From: Streptomyces sp. NRRL F-6131
GTDB taxonomy: Bacteria; Actinomycetota; Actinomycetes; Streptomycetales; Streptomycetaceae
Length of the DNA stretch: 64,000 nt
Assembly (NCBI GenBank): GCA_000719695.1
Contig: JOHN01000001.1
Coordinates: 198,014-262,013 of the forward strand
Direction of reading: 5' to 3'
The translations under genes were made by a program, and so were the position numbers. The first letter of the stretch is position 1. Each line of letters begins with the position of its first letter. Positions 19,466 through 27,701 of this stretch are shown here, piece after piece. The notes under the pieces were generated by a model. That model was not told the origin of the DNA. It worked only from the letters and a program-made list of their open reading frames with translations, and made no database searches.

Positions 19466-20587
19466 ATGACCCTGCCCGAAACCGTCGCCGCCCCGGCGGC
19501 GCCCACCCCCCTGCCCACCTTCCGCTGGCGGCGCGAGGACACCGTCCGTACCGCCGGTCTGATGGGCGTGATCCTCGCCATGCACGTGGTGGCGTTCGGG
19601 ACGCTGATCTTCCTGGTCGCCCCCGAGAAGTACGAGGTCGGCACCCAGGTCTTCGGGGTGGGCCTGGGCATCACCGCGTACACCCTCGGGATGCGGCACG
19701 CCTTCGACGCCGACCACATCGCGGTGATCGACAACACCACCCGCAAGCTGATGGCGGACGGCAAGCGCCCGGTCTCGGTGGGCTTCTGGTTCGCGCTGGG
19801 GCACTCCTCGATGGTGGTGCTGATGGCCGCCCTGGTGGCGGGCGGCGCCCAGCTGGCCAACACCCTGATGGACGACGACTCCGCCACCCACCAGTGGCTG
19901 GGCATGGTCGGCACCTCGGCCTCCGGGGCCTTCCTCTACCTGATCGGCGCGCTCAACCTGGTCGCGCTGTTCGGCATCCTCAAGGTGTTCCGTTCGATGC
20001 GGGCGGGCCGGTTCGACGAGGCCGAGCTGGAGGAGCACCTCAACGCGCGGGGCCTGCTGGCCCGGGTCCTGAACCGGGCGACCCGCTCGATCACCCGCCC
20101 CGGGCAGATGTTCCCGGTCGGCATGGTGCTGGGCCTGGGCTTCGACACGGCGACCGAGGTCACCCTGATGGTGATGGCCGGCTCCGGCGCGGCCTCCGGC
20201 CTGCCCTGGTACGCCATCGTCTGCCTGCCGTTGCTGTTCGCGGCCGGCATGAGCCTGTTCGACACCCTGGACGGCACCTTCATGAACTTCGCCTACCAGT
20301 GGGCGTTCTCCAACCCGGTGCGCAAGGTGTACTACAACCTGACCATCACCGGGCTTTCCATCGCGGTGGCCTTCGTCATCGGCACCATCGAACTGGTCAA
20401 CGTCCTGCACGAGAAGCTGGACCTCACCGACCCGGTGACCGGCTGGATCGCGGACATCTCCCTGGACAACGTCGGCTACGCGATCGTCGGCCTCTTCGTG
20501 GTGGTCTGGGCCGCCGCCATCGCCTACTGGCGGCTCGCCGGCGTCGAGAAGAAGTGGGCCCCGACCCCGGCCGGGGGCGCCGACTAG
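19466..20587 (+). CDS. HoxN/NixA (NiCoT) family cobalt/nickel transporter
   Basis: 373 residues from ATG 19466; an in-frame GTG at 19445 would add seven residues. The NiCoT signature GMRHAFDADHIAVIDNTTR is intact, as are FFALGHS-type (FWFALGHSSMVV), LGFDTATEV and GMSLFDTLDG(T/S) motifs. Eight or so membrane helices are visible. The family moves Ni2+ or Co2+ inward. Because the gene sits behind a B12 riboswitch, cobalt supply for cobalamin is the likely role; the divergent ArsR protein may add metal feedback. Confidence 0.93.
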   Translation: MTLPETVAAPAAPTPLPTFRWRREDTVRTAGLMGVILAMHVVAFGTLIFLVAPEKYEVGTQVFGVGLGITAYTLGMRHAFDADHIAVIDNTTRKLMADGKRPVSVGFWFALGHSSMVVLMAALVAGGAQLANTLMDDDSATHQWLGMVGTSASGAFLYLIGALNLVALFGILKVFRSMRAGRFDEAELEEHLNARGLLARVLNRATRSITRPGQMFPVGMVLGLGFDTATEVTLMVMAGSGAASGLPWYAIVCLPLLFAAGMSLFDTLDGTFMNFAYQWAFSNPVRKVYYNLTITGLSIAVAFVIGTIELVNVLHEKLDLTDPVTGWIADISLDNVGYAIVGLFVVVWAAAIAYWRLAGVEKKWAPTPAGGAD

Positions 20588-20688
20588 CGCCCCGGGTCGC
20601 TCCTCGGGCCGCGCCCCCGGTGCCCGGGCCCAGCCCGGGTGGGGGCGTTCGGCGGGCGGATCGGGGGTGGGGTTCGTAGGCTCGACCC

Positions 20689-21795
20689 ATGGCTGATGCG
20701 TACGCGGGCCGGCGGGAGCGGTTGCGGGAGCACTGCGGTGCGGCCGGTGCCGACGCTGCGCTGATCACCCGGGCGGCGAACGTGCGGTACCTGACCGGGT
20801 GCCCGCCGTGCGGGGCGACCCTGCTGCTGACCCGGGACCGGGTGCTGCTGGCGCTGCCCGACGACCTCCCGCCGGACGACACCGGTGAGCACCTGATCGC
20901 CCCCGACGTGGCCCAGCTGCCGGTGGCGGCCGGTGCGGACACCGCGCTGGCCGCGGCCGCCGCCGCGGCGCGGCTGCGGGTGGCCGGGCTGGCGGTGGAG
21001 GAGCACGACCTGACGGTCACCCGCCACCGGGCGGTGGCCGGGCTGGTCGAGGGCGCCCGGCTGGCGGACGTCGGACAGGCGGTCGAGCGGCTGCGGGTGG
21101 TCAAGGACGAGCACGAGATCGCCGACCTCAGGATCGCCGCCGAGATCGCCGACCAGGCGCTCGGCGAGCTGCTGGAGTCGATCCTGGTCGGCCGGACGGA
21201 GCGGCACCTGGCGATGGAGCTGGAACGCCGGATGATCGACCACGGCGCGGACCGCGCGGCCTTCCCGGTCTCGGTCGGCACCGGCAGCCACTCCGGCCAG
21301 CCGGCGCACCAGCCCACCGACCGGCGGGTGGAGGAGGGCGACTTCCTCACCGTGGTGCTCGGTGCGCAGTACCGCGGGTACGGGGTCTCCACCGCGCGGA
21401 CCTTCGTGATCGGGGCGGCCCCGGCGCCCTGGCAGGTCGAGCTGCACCGGCTGGTGTTCCGGGCCCAGCGGGCCGGTCGGGAGGCGCTCGGGCCGGGTGT
21501 CGAGCAGCACGTGCCGGACCAGGCCGCGCGGGAGATCCTGCAGTCCGCCGGGCACACGGAGGGCTCTCCGCACCCGATCGGCCACGGGATCGGTCTGGAG
21601 ATCCGGGAGGCACCGCGCCTCGGCCCGACGGACATGGGTAAACTGGACAGCCGCGTGCCGGTCACCGTCGGCCCGGGGGTCCACCTCCCGGGACGGGGCG
21701 GGGTCCGGATCGAGGACACGCTCGTCGTGCGCCCTCTGGAAGAGGGCGGGCCCGAGCTGCTCACCATCACCACCAAGGAGCTCCTCGCGCTGTGA
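20689..21795 (+). CDS. M24 (Xaa-Pro aminopeptidase/PepQ-like) family protein, metal ligands altered
   Basis: 368 residues. An N-terminal creatinase-like domain precedes an M24 pita-bread domain. HPIGHGIGLEIREAP supplies the usual His and Glu, and RIEDTLVV the last Glu. However the stretch where active enzymes have the two metal-binding Asp (DFGA... SDxTRT) here reads VLGAQYRGYGVSTART, so both Asp appear lost. The protein may be inactive or have another role. A -10-like TAGGCT at 20677-20682 lies only 6 bases before the ATG with no Shine-Dalgarno, suggesting a leaderless mRNA. It precedes efp, as in other streptomycetes. Confidence 0.85.
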   Translation: MADAYAGRRERLREHCGAAGADAALITRAANVRYLTGCPPCGATLLLTRDRVLLALPDDLPPDDTGEHLIAPDVAQLPVAAGADTALAAAAAAARLRVAGLAVEEHDLTVTRHRAVAGLVEGARLADVGQAVERLRVVKDEHEIADLRIAAEIADQALGELLESILVGRTERHLAMELERRMIDHGADRAAFPVSVGTGSHSGQPAHQPTDRRVEEGDFLTVVLGAQYRGYGVSTARTFVIGAAPAPWQVELHRLVFRAQRAGREALGPGVEQHVPDQAAREILQSAGHTEGSPHPIGHGIGLEIREAPRLGPTDMGKLDSRVPVTVGPGVHLPGRGGVRIEDTLVVRPLEEGGPELLTITTKELLAL

Positions 21796-21861
21796 CGCAG
21801 CTGCGGCACAGGGACGCGTCCCTTGGTTCCTTGACAGCTATATCCAGGAGTAAGTGCGCCC

Positions 21862-22425
21862 GTGGCTTCCACGAACGATCTCAAGAACGGCATGGTCCTC
21901 AAGCTGGAGGGCGGCAAGCTCTGGTCCGTCGTCGAGTTCCAGCACGTCAAGCCCGGCAAGGGTCCGGCCTTCGTGCGCACCAAGCTCAAGGAGGTCCTGA
22001 CGGGCAAGGTCGTCGACAAGACCTTCAACGCGGGCACCAAGGTCGAGACCGCCAACGTCGACAAGCGCGGCATGCAGTTCTCGTACAAGGACGGCGAGAA
22101 CTTCGTGTTCATGGACATGGACACCTACGACCAGCTGACCGTCGAGCCGAACGTGGTCGGCGACGCCGCCAAGTACCTGCTGGAGGGCTTCGAGGCCCTG
22201 GTCGCGACCAACGAGGGCGCGGTCCTGTACATCGAGCTCCCGGCCGCGGTCGAGCTCGTCATCGCCGAGACCGAGCCGGGCGTCCAGGGCGACCGCTCCA
22301 CCGGTGGCACCAAGCCGGCCACCCTGGAGACCGGTGCCGAGATCCAGGTGCCGCTCTTCATCACCACCGGCGAGAAGGTCAAGGTCGACACCCGCGACGG
22401 CAGCTACCTCGGCCGGGTGAAGTAA
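21862..22425 (+). CDS. efp: Elongation factor P
   Basis: 187 residues from GTG with AGGAG upstream. EF-P relieves ribosome stalling at polyproline. Domains I-III are complete (KOW-like N-terminus, two OB folds, ending DGSYLGRVK). The loop tip reads KPGKGPAF with Lys33; the PGKGP loop is the actinobacterial type reported to work without lysine modification. Many proteins in this window are proline-rich, which fits the need for EF-P. nusB follows after 4 bases. Confidence 0.97.
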   Translation: MASTNDLKNGMVLKLEGGKLWSVVEFQHVKPGKGPAFVRTKLKEVLTGKVVDKTFNAGTKVETANVDKRGMQFSYKDGENFVFMDMDTYDQLTVEPNVVGDAAKYLLEGFEALVATNEGAVLYIELPAAVELVIAETEPGVQGDRSTGGTKPATLETGAEIQVPLFITTGEKVKVDTRDGSYLGRVK

Positions 22426-22429
22426 GTCC

Positions 22430-22867
22430 GTGTCGTCCGCACGCACCAAGGCCCGCACGCGAGCCTTCCAGATCCTGTTCGAGGCCGACCACCGCGGGGT
22501 CGACCCGCTGACGGTCCTCGCCGACTGGGTGGCCCGGGCCCGGGAGCCCAAGCCGGACGAGGGCACCCCGCAGGTCGGTGAGTACACCATGGAGCTGGTC
22601 GAGGGGTACGTCCAGTACGCCCGCCGGATCGACGAGCTGATCTCGCAGTACGCCGTCGGCTGGACCCTCGACCGCATGCCGATCGCGGACCGCAACGTCC
22701 TGCGACTCGGCGCGTACGAGCTGATCTGGGAGGACGGCGTCCCGGACGCGGTCGTCGTCGACGAGGCGGTGGAGATCGCCAAGGAGTTCTCCACCGACGA
22801 CTCCCCGGCGTTCGTCAACGGACTGCTGGCCCGCTTCATGGAGCTCAAGCCGAGCATCCGCCGCTGA
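22430..22867 (+). CDS. nusB: Transcription antitermination protein NusB
   Basis: 145 residues from GTG. The all-helical NusB fold begins ARTKARTRAFQILFEAD and ends with LPDA-type VPDAVVVDEAVEIAKEFSTDDSPAFVNGLLARF. NusB with NusE (S10) binds boxA of rRNA transcripts and supports antitermination. Efp-nusB is a standard pair; a strong hairpin follows. Confidence 0.97.
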   Translation: MSSARTKARTRAFQILFEADHRGVDPLTVLADWVARAREPKPDEGTPQVGEYTMELVEGYVQYARRIDELISQYAVGWTLDRMPIADRNVLRLGAYELIWEDGVPDAVVVDEAVEIAKEFSTDDSPAFVNGLLARFMELKPSIRR

Positions 22868-22902
22868 GGCGCGCACCGCGCCCGGCTGAACCGCGCCGCA
22901 TC

Positions 22903-22939
22903 GAACGGCCGTCGGACCACAATGGTCCGACGGCCGTTC
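22903..22939 (+). terminator. nusB terminator hairpin
   Basis: A perfect 16-bp stem (GAACGGCCGTCGGACC with its complement at 22924-22939) has the loop ACAAT. No T-run follows. Confidence 0.75.
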
Positions 22940-23046
22940 CGCATGGTCACCGAGCCGCGTAAGGTGGGCCCTACTCGCCAGTAACCTGGTGCGCCGGCGG
23001 CCCCGTGCCCGCCGGCGACCCCGCAGCGAAGGGCAGGCCACCCCCC

Positions 23047-23886
23047 ATGACCACGGCGATCCGCAGCGAGTTCGACCAGGGCATCGCCCTCACCCCGCAC
23101 CCGGACGAGCCCGGCCGGTACGACGGCGAACTCGGCGCTGGCTGGCAGATCGGCGGAGGCGTCAACGGCGGACTGCTGCTGGCCGTCGCCGGCCACGCGC
23201 TCTCGCTCGCGCACACCGCCCGGCCGGAGAGCGCGGGCCACGCCGACCCGGTCTCGATCAGCGGCTACTACCTCTCCGCGGCCACCCCCGGCCCCGCCAC
23301 CGTGCGCACCGACGTGGTCCGCACCGGCCGCACGCTCTCCACCGGCACCGCCGCGCTCAGCCAGGACGGCGTGGAGCGGCTGAGAGTGCTGGCCACCCAC
23401 GGCGACCTCGCCACCCACGACGGCGACGTGCGCACCAGCGCCGTCCCGCCGCAGCTGCCGCCGCCGGACCAGTGCATCGGCGTCGAGCACGCGCCCAAGG
23501 AGCTGATCGCGCAGGCCGCGCTGCTGGAGCGGTTCGACATGCGGCTCGACCCGGCCACCATCGGCTGGGCGCTCGGGCAGCCCTCCGGCACCGGCCGGAT
23601 CCAGGGCTGGTTCCGGCTCGCGGACGGCCGCGAGCCCGACCCGCTGCTGCTCCTGCTGGTCGCCGACGCGCTGCCGCCGGTCACCTTCGACCTCGGGATG
23701 CCCGGCTGGGCGCCCACCGTCGAGCTGACCGTGCACCTGCGGGCCAAGCCCGCCCCGGGCTGGCTGCGGGTCGTCCACGCCACCCGGAACCTGGCCGGCG
23801 GGTACTTCGAGGAGGATGCCGAGGTCTGGGACGAGACCGGCCGCCTGGTCGCCCAGTCCCGCCAGCTCGCCCGGGTGCCCAGGTAG
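23047..23886 (+). CDS. Acyl-CoA thioesterase-like (double hotdog) protein
   Basis: 279 residues. Two hotdog repeats of the TesB/4HBT_3 type are apparent: an N-terminal one with GWQIGGGVNGGLLLAVAGHAL and a C-terminal one with WGRIQGWFRLADG-like IQGWFRL, then APTVELTVHLRAKP and GYFEEDAEVWDETGRLVAQSRQLA. The family hydrolyses acyl-CoA thioesters; the substrate cannot be told from sequence. The start is the ATG following a purine-rich GAAGGGCAGG. Confidence 0.88.
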   Translation: MTTAIRSEFDQGIALTPHPDEPGRYDGELGAGWQIGGGVNGGLLLAVAGHALSLAHTARPESAGHADPVSISGYYLSAATPGPATVRTDVVRTGRTLSTGTAALSQDGVERLRVLATHGDLATHDGDVRTSAVPPQLPPPDQCIGVEHAPKELIAQAALLERFDMRLDPATIGWALGQPSGTGRIQGWFRLADGREPDPLLLLLVADALPPVTFDLGMPGWAPTVELTVHLRAKPAPGWLRVVHATRNLAGGYFEEDAEVWDETGRLVAQSRQLARVPR

Positions 23887-24212
23887 TTCGCCCGCCCGCC
23901 GGGCTCGGGGCTCGAGGCGGGAGTCGCCCGCTCGCCGGGGCGCGCGGGGGCGGTCGTGCGCCGTCGTGCGCGGGCGGGGTGGCCGGATCGGTGTGAGCGG
24001 GTGGGCACGGGCTGTGACGGCCGCGCCTCGCGCGGGGCGGATGCGCGGGGCGCGACCGGGCGGGCGCACAACCGTGCGTGACTCCAAACATCCGATTCAC
24101 CCTCGGTTACAGTCCTGTGACACGTCGTACGTGTGCGCCACGCGGGGCGGGGGAGGACAAGGGCGGCGGTGCCACCCGCCGCCGCCCCGCCCGCCCCGCC
24201 CGAGGAGCCCCG
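23887..24212 (+). other. Upstream region of the unknown gene at 24213
   Basis: 326 bases without a gene. The first two thirds are simple G/C-rich sequence. TACAGT at 24108-24113 is a possible -10, and the inverted repeat ACACGT-cgt-ACGTGT at 24120-24134 would cover the transcription start. GAGGAG just before 24213 fixes the translation start. Confidence 0.45.
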
Positions 24213-25133
24213 ATGAGCCGCAACGGCCGCGCCCGCCGCACCCCCGACTGCACCGCCGCCGGTCCGCGCCCCCGGGTCCGTCCGCGCGCCGCCGCCGAGC
24301 GCGCCGAGGGCTGCGAGCGGCAGCGGTCCGAGGGGGCCGGCCAGGCCTTCGTGATCGGCGTGCTGACCAGCGCCGCCGACTTCGAGGCGGCCCGCGCCTG
24401 GCAGCTCTCCGACGCCCCGGACCACGAGCGCTACCTGGTGGAGACGGCCGAGCTGCTCGCCGACGCCCGCCGCCGGTTCGACACCGTCCGGGCGCGGATG
24501 TTCCACCCGCAGGACTTCGCCGAGTTCTGCCTGCTGCACGGCCTCGACCCGGCCGAGCCGGCCGCTCGCGAGCGCTACCTGGTCAACCCGCCGCTGCGCA
24601 CCCAGCTGCTCGCCTACCAGGGCGAGGAGCTGGCCGACGACTTCCTGCCCCGGCTGGTGCGGGCCCGCGAGAACGGTCTGACCCTGCGCCACGCCGACCT
24701 GCTGCTCGACGGCCGGCTGTACGGGGAGCGCGACGACACGGTGCGCGGTGCCTACGAGCGCGGCGCCGAGGTGTTCCGCCGGATGCTGCTCGGGGCCGGC
24801 AGCGGCGTCTACGAGCTGCGCCTGGCGGTGGACGCGCCCGGCGGGCGGCTGGCCGCGGCGGCCCGGGTGCTGCAGTGGGAGGACGGCGTGGTCCGGATCA
24901 ACGACGAGGACCTCGAACTGCTCTGCGCGGTGCTCTGCGCCGGGCTGGTCCGTGAGCTGCCCGGCCTCGCGGTGCTGCACGGCGCCCAGGGGTCGGCGGC
25001 GTCCTGCGGGGAGTACCGGCAGACGGCCTGGGCCTGGGCCGGGGAGGGCCGGGTGTGGACGCCGACGGCCGGCCCGGTCCGGCTGGACGGCGTGGCCGCC
25101 GAGCCGGGCTACCGGCTGGAGACGGTCTGCTGA
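24213..25133 (+). CDS. Conserved actinobacterial protein of unknown function
   Basis: 306 residues from the ATG after GAGGAG; the frame extends upstream but without a good start. A basic, Arg/Ala-rich first 40 residues are followed by a globular region with FVIGVLTSAADFEAARAW, DHERYLVETAELL, FCLLHGLDPAEPAARERYLVNPP and LQWEDGVVRINDEDLELLCAVLCAG. No signal peptide, membrane helix or known catalytic motif is visible. The gene converges on bldD and is syntenic in streptomycetes. I do not recognise the family. Confidence 0.75.
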   Translation: MSRNGRARRTPDCTAAGPRPRVRPRAAAERAEGCERQRSEGAGQAFVIGVLTSAADFEAARAWQLSDAPDHERYLVETAELLADARRRFDTVRARMFHPQDFAEFCLLHGLDPAEPAARERYLVNPPLRTQLLAYQGEELADDFLPRLVRARENGLTLRHADLLLDGRLYGERDDTVRGAYERGAEVFRRMLLGAGSGVYELRLAVDAPGGRLAAAARVLQWEDGVVRINDEDLELLCAVLCAGLVRELPGLAVLHGAQGSAASCGEYRQTAWAWAGEGRVWTPTAGPVRLDGVAAEPGYRLETVC

Positions 25134-25151
25134 CCGCCCGCGGGAACGCCG

Positions 25152-25180
25152 CGGCGCGGCACCCCCTGGGGGCCGCGCCG
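25152..25180. terminator. Hairpin between convergent genes
   Basis: CGGCGCGGC and GCCGCGCCG flank a short C-run/G-run loop; GACGTTTCT follows on the plus strand. It lies between the unknown gene and bldD and may act in both directions. Confidence 0.55.
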
Positions 25181-25235
25181 TGACGTTTCTGCTGGTGCTC
25201 GCCGTTCCCGCAGCCCGGAACGGCGGAGGCGGGAG

Positions 25236-25739
25236 TCAGCCCGTCTCCTCCTCGCGCACCGCACGGCGCGCGTCGGGGTTGAGGACGCCCCAGGAGATGA
25301 GCTGCTCGGTGAGGATCGACGGCGACTGGTCGTAGATCACGGCCAGGGTGCGCAGGTCGTCCTGGCGGATCGACAGCACCTTGCCGTTGTAGTCGCCCCG
25401 CTGGCTCTGGATGGTCGCCGCGTAGCGCTGCAGCGGACCGGCCTTCTCGGACGGGACCTGGGTCAGTCTCTCCAGGTCGAGCACCAGGCGCGGCGGCGGC
25501 TCGGCCGCGCCGCCGGGGGTGCCGCCGGGCAGGAGCTCCTGCACCGGGACCCCGTAGAACTCGGCCAGTTCCGCCAGCCGCTGCACGGTGACCGCACGGT
25601 CGCCACGCTCGTAAGAGCCGACGACGACTGCCTTCCAGCGCCCCTGGGACTTCTCCTCGACACCGTGCAGGGAGAGACCCTGCTGAGTGCGGATGGCTCG
25701 GAGCTTGCCTCCGAGCTGCTTCGCGTAGTCGCTGGACAT
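25236..25739 (-). CDS. bldD: Developmental regulator BldD
   Basis: 167 residues from ATG 25739 (MSSDYAKQLGGKLRAIR), the known BldD start; the longer frame is spurious. BldD represses sporulation genes during vegetative growth when dimerised by tetrameric c-di-GMP. The HTH is QGLSLHGVEEKSQGRWKAVVVGSYERG. The C-terminal c-di-GMP motif is intact with R114, D116, R125 and D128 (QRGDY...SIRQDD), exactly as in S. coelicolor. The promoter upstream contains an inverted repeat over the -10, consistent with autoregulation. Confidence 0.98.
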   Translation of the reverse strand: MSSDYAKQLGGKLRAIRTQQGLSLHGVEEKSQGRWKAVVVGSYERGDRAVTVQRLAELAEFYGVPVQELLPGGTPGGAAEPPPRLVLDLERLTQVPSEKAGPLQRYAATIQSQRGDYNGKVLSIRQDDLRTLAVIYDQSPSILTEQLISWGVLNPDARRAVREEETG

Positions 25740-25826
25740 TGATCTCCCCGGACGAGATTGCTTCGCGTTCAGTGGTGGGTCACGGGCGATGCCGACGCCG
25801 TTACCGGTGGGTTCGACGTCAGTCTC

Positions 25827-25869
25827 GTAACTCACTGTGAGGTTACGTAGAGTGAGGTAGTTGCGTCAA
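25827..25869 (-). promoter_or_regulatory. bldD promoter with overlapping inverted repeat
   Basis: On the minus strand TTGACG (plus 25864-25869), an 18-bp spacer and TAACCT (25840-25845) form a near-consensus promoter. The imperfect palindrome GTAACTCAC-t-GTGAGGTTAC (25827-25846) covers the -10 and start site. BldD is known to bind its own promoter, so this is the likely autoregulatory operator. Confidence 0.7.
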
Positions 25870-26031
25870 GCCGAATGGGGCAGTCGTGCGAATGGGCCGC
25901 ATCAGGGGTGCGTCCGCCACGTGAACCGGGGGAAGCGGAACGATGGCCGTCGGTTGGCCGCAGCATCACGCTGGTAGGATGACCGGAGCCCGCGCCGCAG
26001 GTCGGCGGGGGTCTCCCGACATCCTTTAAGA

Positions 26032-26057
26032 CCCGTCCCGTGAGGCGGGGAAGGAGG
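26032..26057 (+). promoter_or_regulatory. PyrR-binding-loop-like hairpin at the pyrR Shine-Dalgarno
   Basis: CCCG-TCC-CGTGA-GGC-GGG folds into a short hairpin whose loop and side bulge read UCCCGUGAGGC (26036-26046). This fits the UCCNGNGAGGY core of PyrR-binding loops known from Bacillus pyr leaders. It ends one or two bases before the AAGGAGG site (26051-26057), so PyrR-UMP binding could block translation of pyrR and the operon. Confidence 0.7.
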
Positions 26058-26068
26058 TCCGCTTCGGC

Positions 26069-26692
26069 ATGACCGCACACCAGGAAACCGCTCCGCGACC
26101 GCCGCACCAAGTGCTGGACGGCACGGACATCGCCCGGGTCATCACCCGGATAGCGCACGAGATCGTCGAACGCGCCAAGGGCGCCGAGGACGTCGTGCTG
26201 CTCGGCATCCACACCAGGGGCGTCCACCTCGCCCGGCGGCTGCACACCAGGCTCGCCCAGATCACCGGCCAGGACATTCCGCTCGGCACCCTGGACATCA
26301 CCATGTACCGGGACGACCTGCGGCTGAAGCCCGCCCGTGCCCTGGAGCACACCGAGATCCCGCCCGGCGGCATCGACGGCCGGCTGGTCGTCCTCGTCGA
26401 CGACGTGCTCTTCTCCGGCCGCACCATCCGGGCCGCGCTCGACGCCCTGAACGACATCGGCCGTCCGCGCGCCGTCCAGCTCGCCGTCCTCGTCGACCGG
26501 GGCCACCGCGAGCTGCCCATCCGCGCCGACTACGTGGGCAAGAACCTCCCCACCTCGCTGCGCGAGGCCGTCCAGGTGCGCCTCTCCGACCGTGACGGCG
26601 TGGACGCCGTGCTCGTCGGCGACCGCGACTTCGCGGCGCGCTCCTCCCAGGCCATGGCCGCCCAGGCCACCGAATCGCACCTCCCGGAGTAA
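26069..26692 (+). CDS. pyrR: Bifunctional pyr operon regulator / uracil phosphoribosyltransferase PyrR
   Basis: 207 residues. The PRPP-binding motif [21 protein letters not shown] is complete. The phosphoribosyltransferase fold matches PyrR in length and in the basic RNA-facing segments [13 protein letters not shown] and [16 protein letters not shown]. It binds pyr mRNA in response to UMP. First gene of the pyrimidine operon, with AAGGAGG 11 bases upstream; pyrB follows after 5 bases. Confidence 0.97.
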   Translation: MTAHQETAPRPPHQVLDGTDIARVITRIAHEIVERAKGAEDVVLLGIHTRGVHLARRLHTRLAQITGQDIPLGTLDITMYRDDLRLKPARALEHTEIPPGGIDGRLVVLVDDVLFSGRTIRAALDALNDIGRPRAVQLAVLVDRGHRELPIRADYVGKNLPTSLREAVQVRLSDRDGVDAVLVGDRDFAARSSQAMAAQATESHLPE

Positions 26693-26697
26693 CCCGC

Positions 26698-27675
26698 GTG
26701 AAGCGCCATCTCGTGTCCGCCGCCGATCTCACCCGCGACGACGCGCTGCTCATCCTGGACACCGCCGAGGAACTCGCCCAGCTCTCCGGCCGGGCCGTCA
26801 AGAAGCTCCCCACCCTCCGCGGCCGCACCGTGGTCAACCTGTTCTTCGAGGACTCGACCCGCACCAAGACCTCCTTCGAGGTCGCCGAGAAGCGCCTGTC
26901 CGCGGACGTCATCAACTTCTCCGCCAAGGGTTCCTCGGTCTCCAAGGGCGAGAGCCTCAAGGACACCGCCCTCACCCTCCAGGCGATGGGCGCCGACGCG
27001 GTCGTCATCCGCCACCACGCCTCCGGCGCGCCGGCCCGCCTCGCCCAGTCCGACTGGCTGCACGGCAGCGTCATCAACGCCGGTGACGGCACCCACGAGC
27101 ACCCCACCCAGGCGCTGCTCGACGCCTTCACCATGCGCCGCCACCTCAACCCGGGAGCGGGTCACGACCTCGCCGGGCGGCGGGTGACCATCGTCGGCGA
27201 CATCCTGCACAGCCGGGTCGCCCGCTCCAACGTGCACCTGCTCACCACCCTCGGCGCCCAGGTCACCTTCGTCGCCCCGCCGACCCTGCTGCCGATCGGC
27301 ATCGAGAACTGGCCCTGCGAGGTCAGCTACGACCTGGAGAGCGTGCTCCCCAAGACGGACGCGCTGATGATGCTCCGGGTCCAGCGCGAGCGGATGAACG
27401 CCGCGTTCTTCCCCACCGAGCGCGAGTACACCCGCCGCTACGGCGTGGACGGCCCCCGGATGGCCCAGCTGCCCGAGCACGCCATCGTCCTGCACCCCGG
27501 CCCGATGGTCCGCGGCATGGAGATCACCGCCGAGGTCGCCGACTCGCCGCGCTGCACCGTGGTCGAGCAGGTCGCCAACGGCGTCTCGGTCCGGATGGCC
27601 GTGCTCTACCTGCTGCTCGGCGGCGCCACCCTCACCGACACCCCCCGTACCGAATCCGGCGAGACCGCCCAGTGA
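26698..27675 (+). CDS. pyrB: Aspartate carbamoyltransferase catalytic subunit
   Basis: 325 residues from GTG. It forms N-carbamoyl-L-aspartate. The carbamoyl-phosphate site [12 protein letters not shown] is near residues 50-61, [11 protein letters not shown] follows, and the aspartate-binding LRVQRERM and [11 protein letters not shown] regions are intact. There is no pyrI; the actinobacterial enzyme works with PyrC. The stop is followed at once by the pyrC upstream segment. Confidence 0.98.
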   Translation: MKRHLVSAADLTRDDALLILDTAEELAQLSGRAVKKLPTLRGRTVVNLFFEDSTRTKTSFEVAEKRLSADVINFSAKGSSVSKGESLKDTALTLQAMGADAVVIRHHASGAPARLAQSDWLHGSVINAGDGTHEHPTQALLDAFTMRRHLNPGAGHDLAGRRVTIVGDILHSRVARSNVHLLTTLGAQVTFVAPPTLLPIGIENWPCEVSYDLESVLPKTDALMMLRVQRERMNAAFFPTEREYTRRYGVDGPRMAQLPEHAIVLHPGPMVRGMEITAEVADSPRCTVVEQVANGVSVRMAVLYLLLGGATLTDTPRTESGETAQ

Positions 27676-27701
27676 ACGAGCGAAGCGAGCGAACCAACAC
27701 C

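Larger units (their letters stand above)
25740..26068. other. Divergent bldD-pyrR intergenic region
   Basis: 329 bases. It holds the bldD promoter and its inverted repeat on the minus strand, and toward pyrR a possible -10 TAGGAT at 25975-25980 with a weak TTGGCC upstream. The pyrR leader contains the PyrR-loop-like hairpin described separately. No small gene is apparent. Confidence 0.6.
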
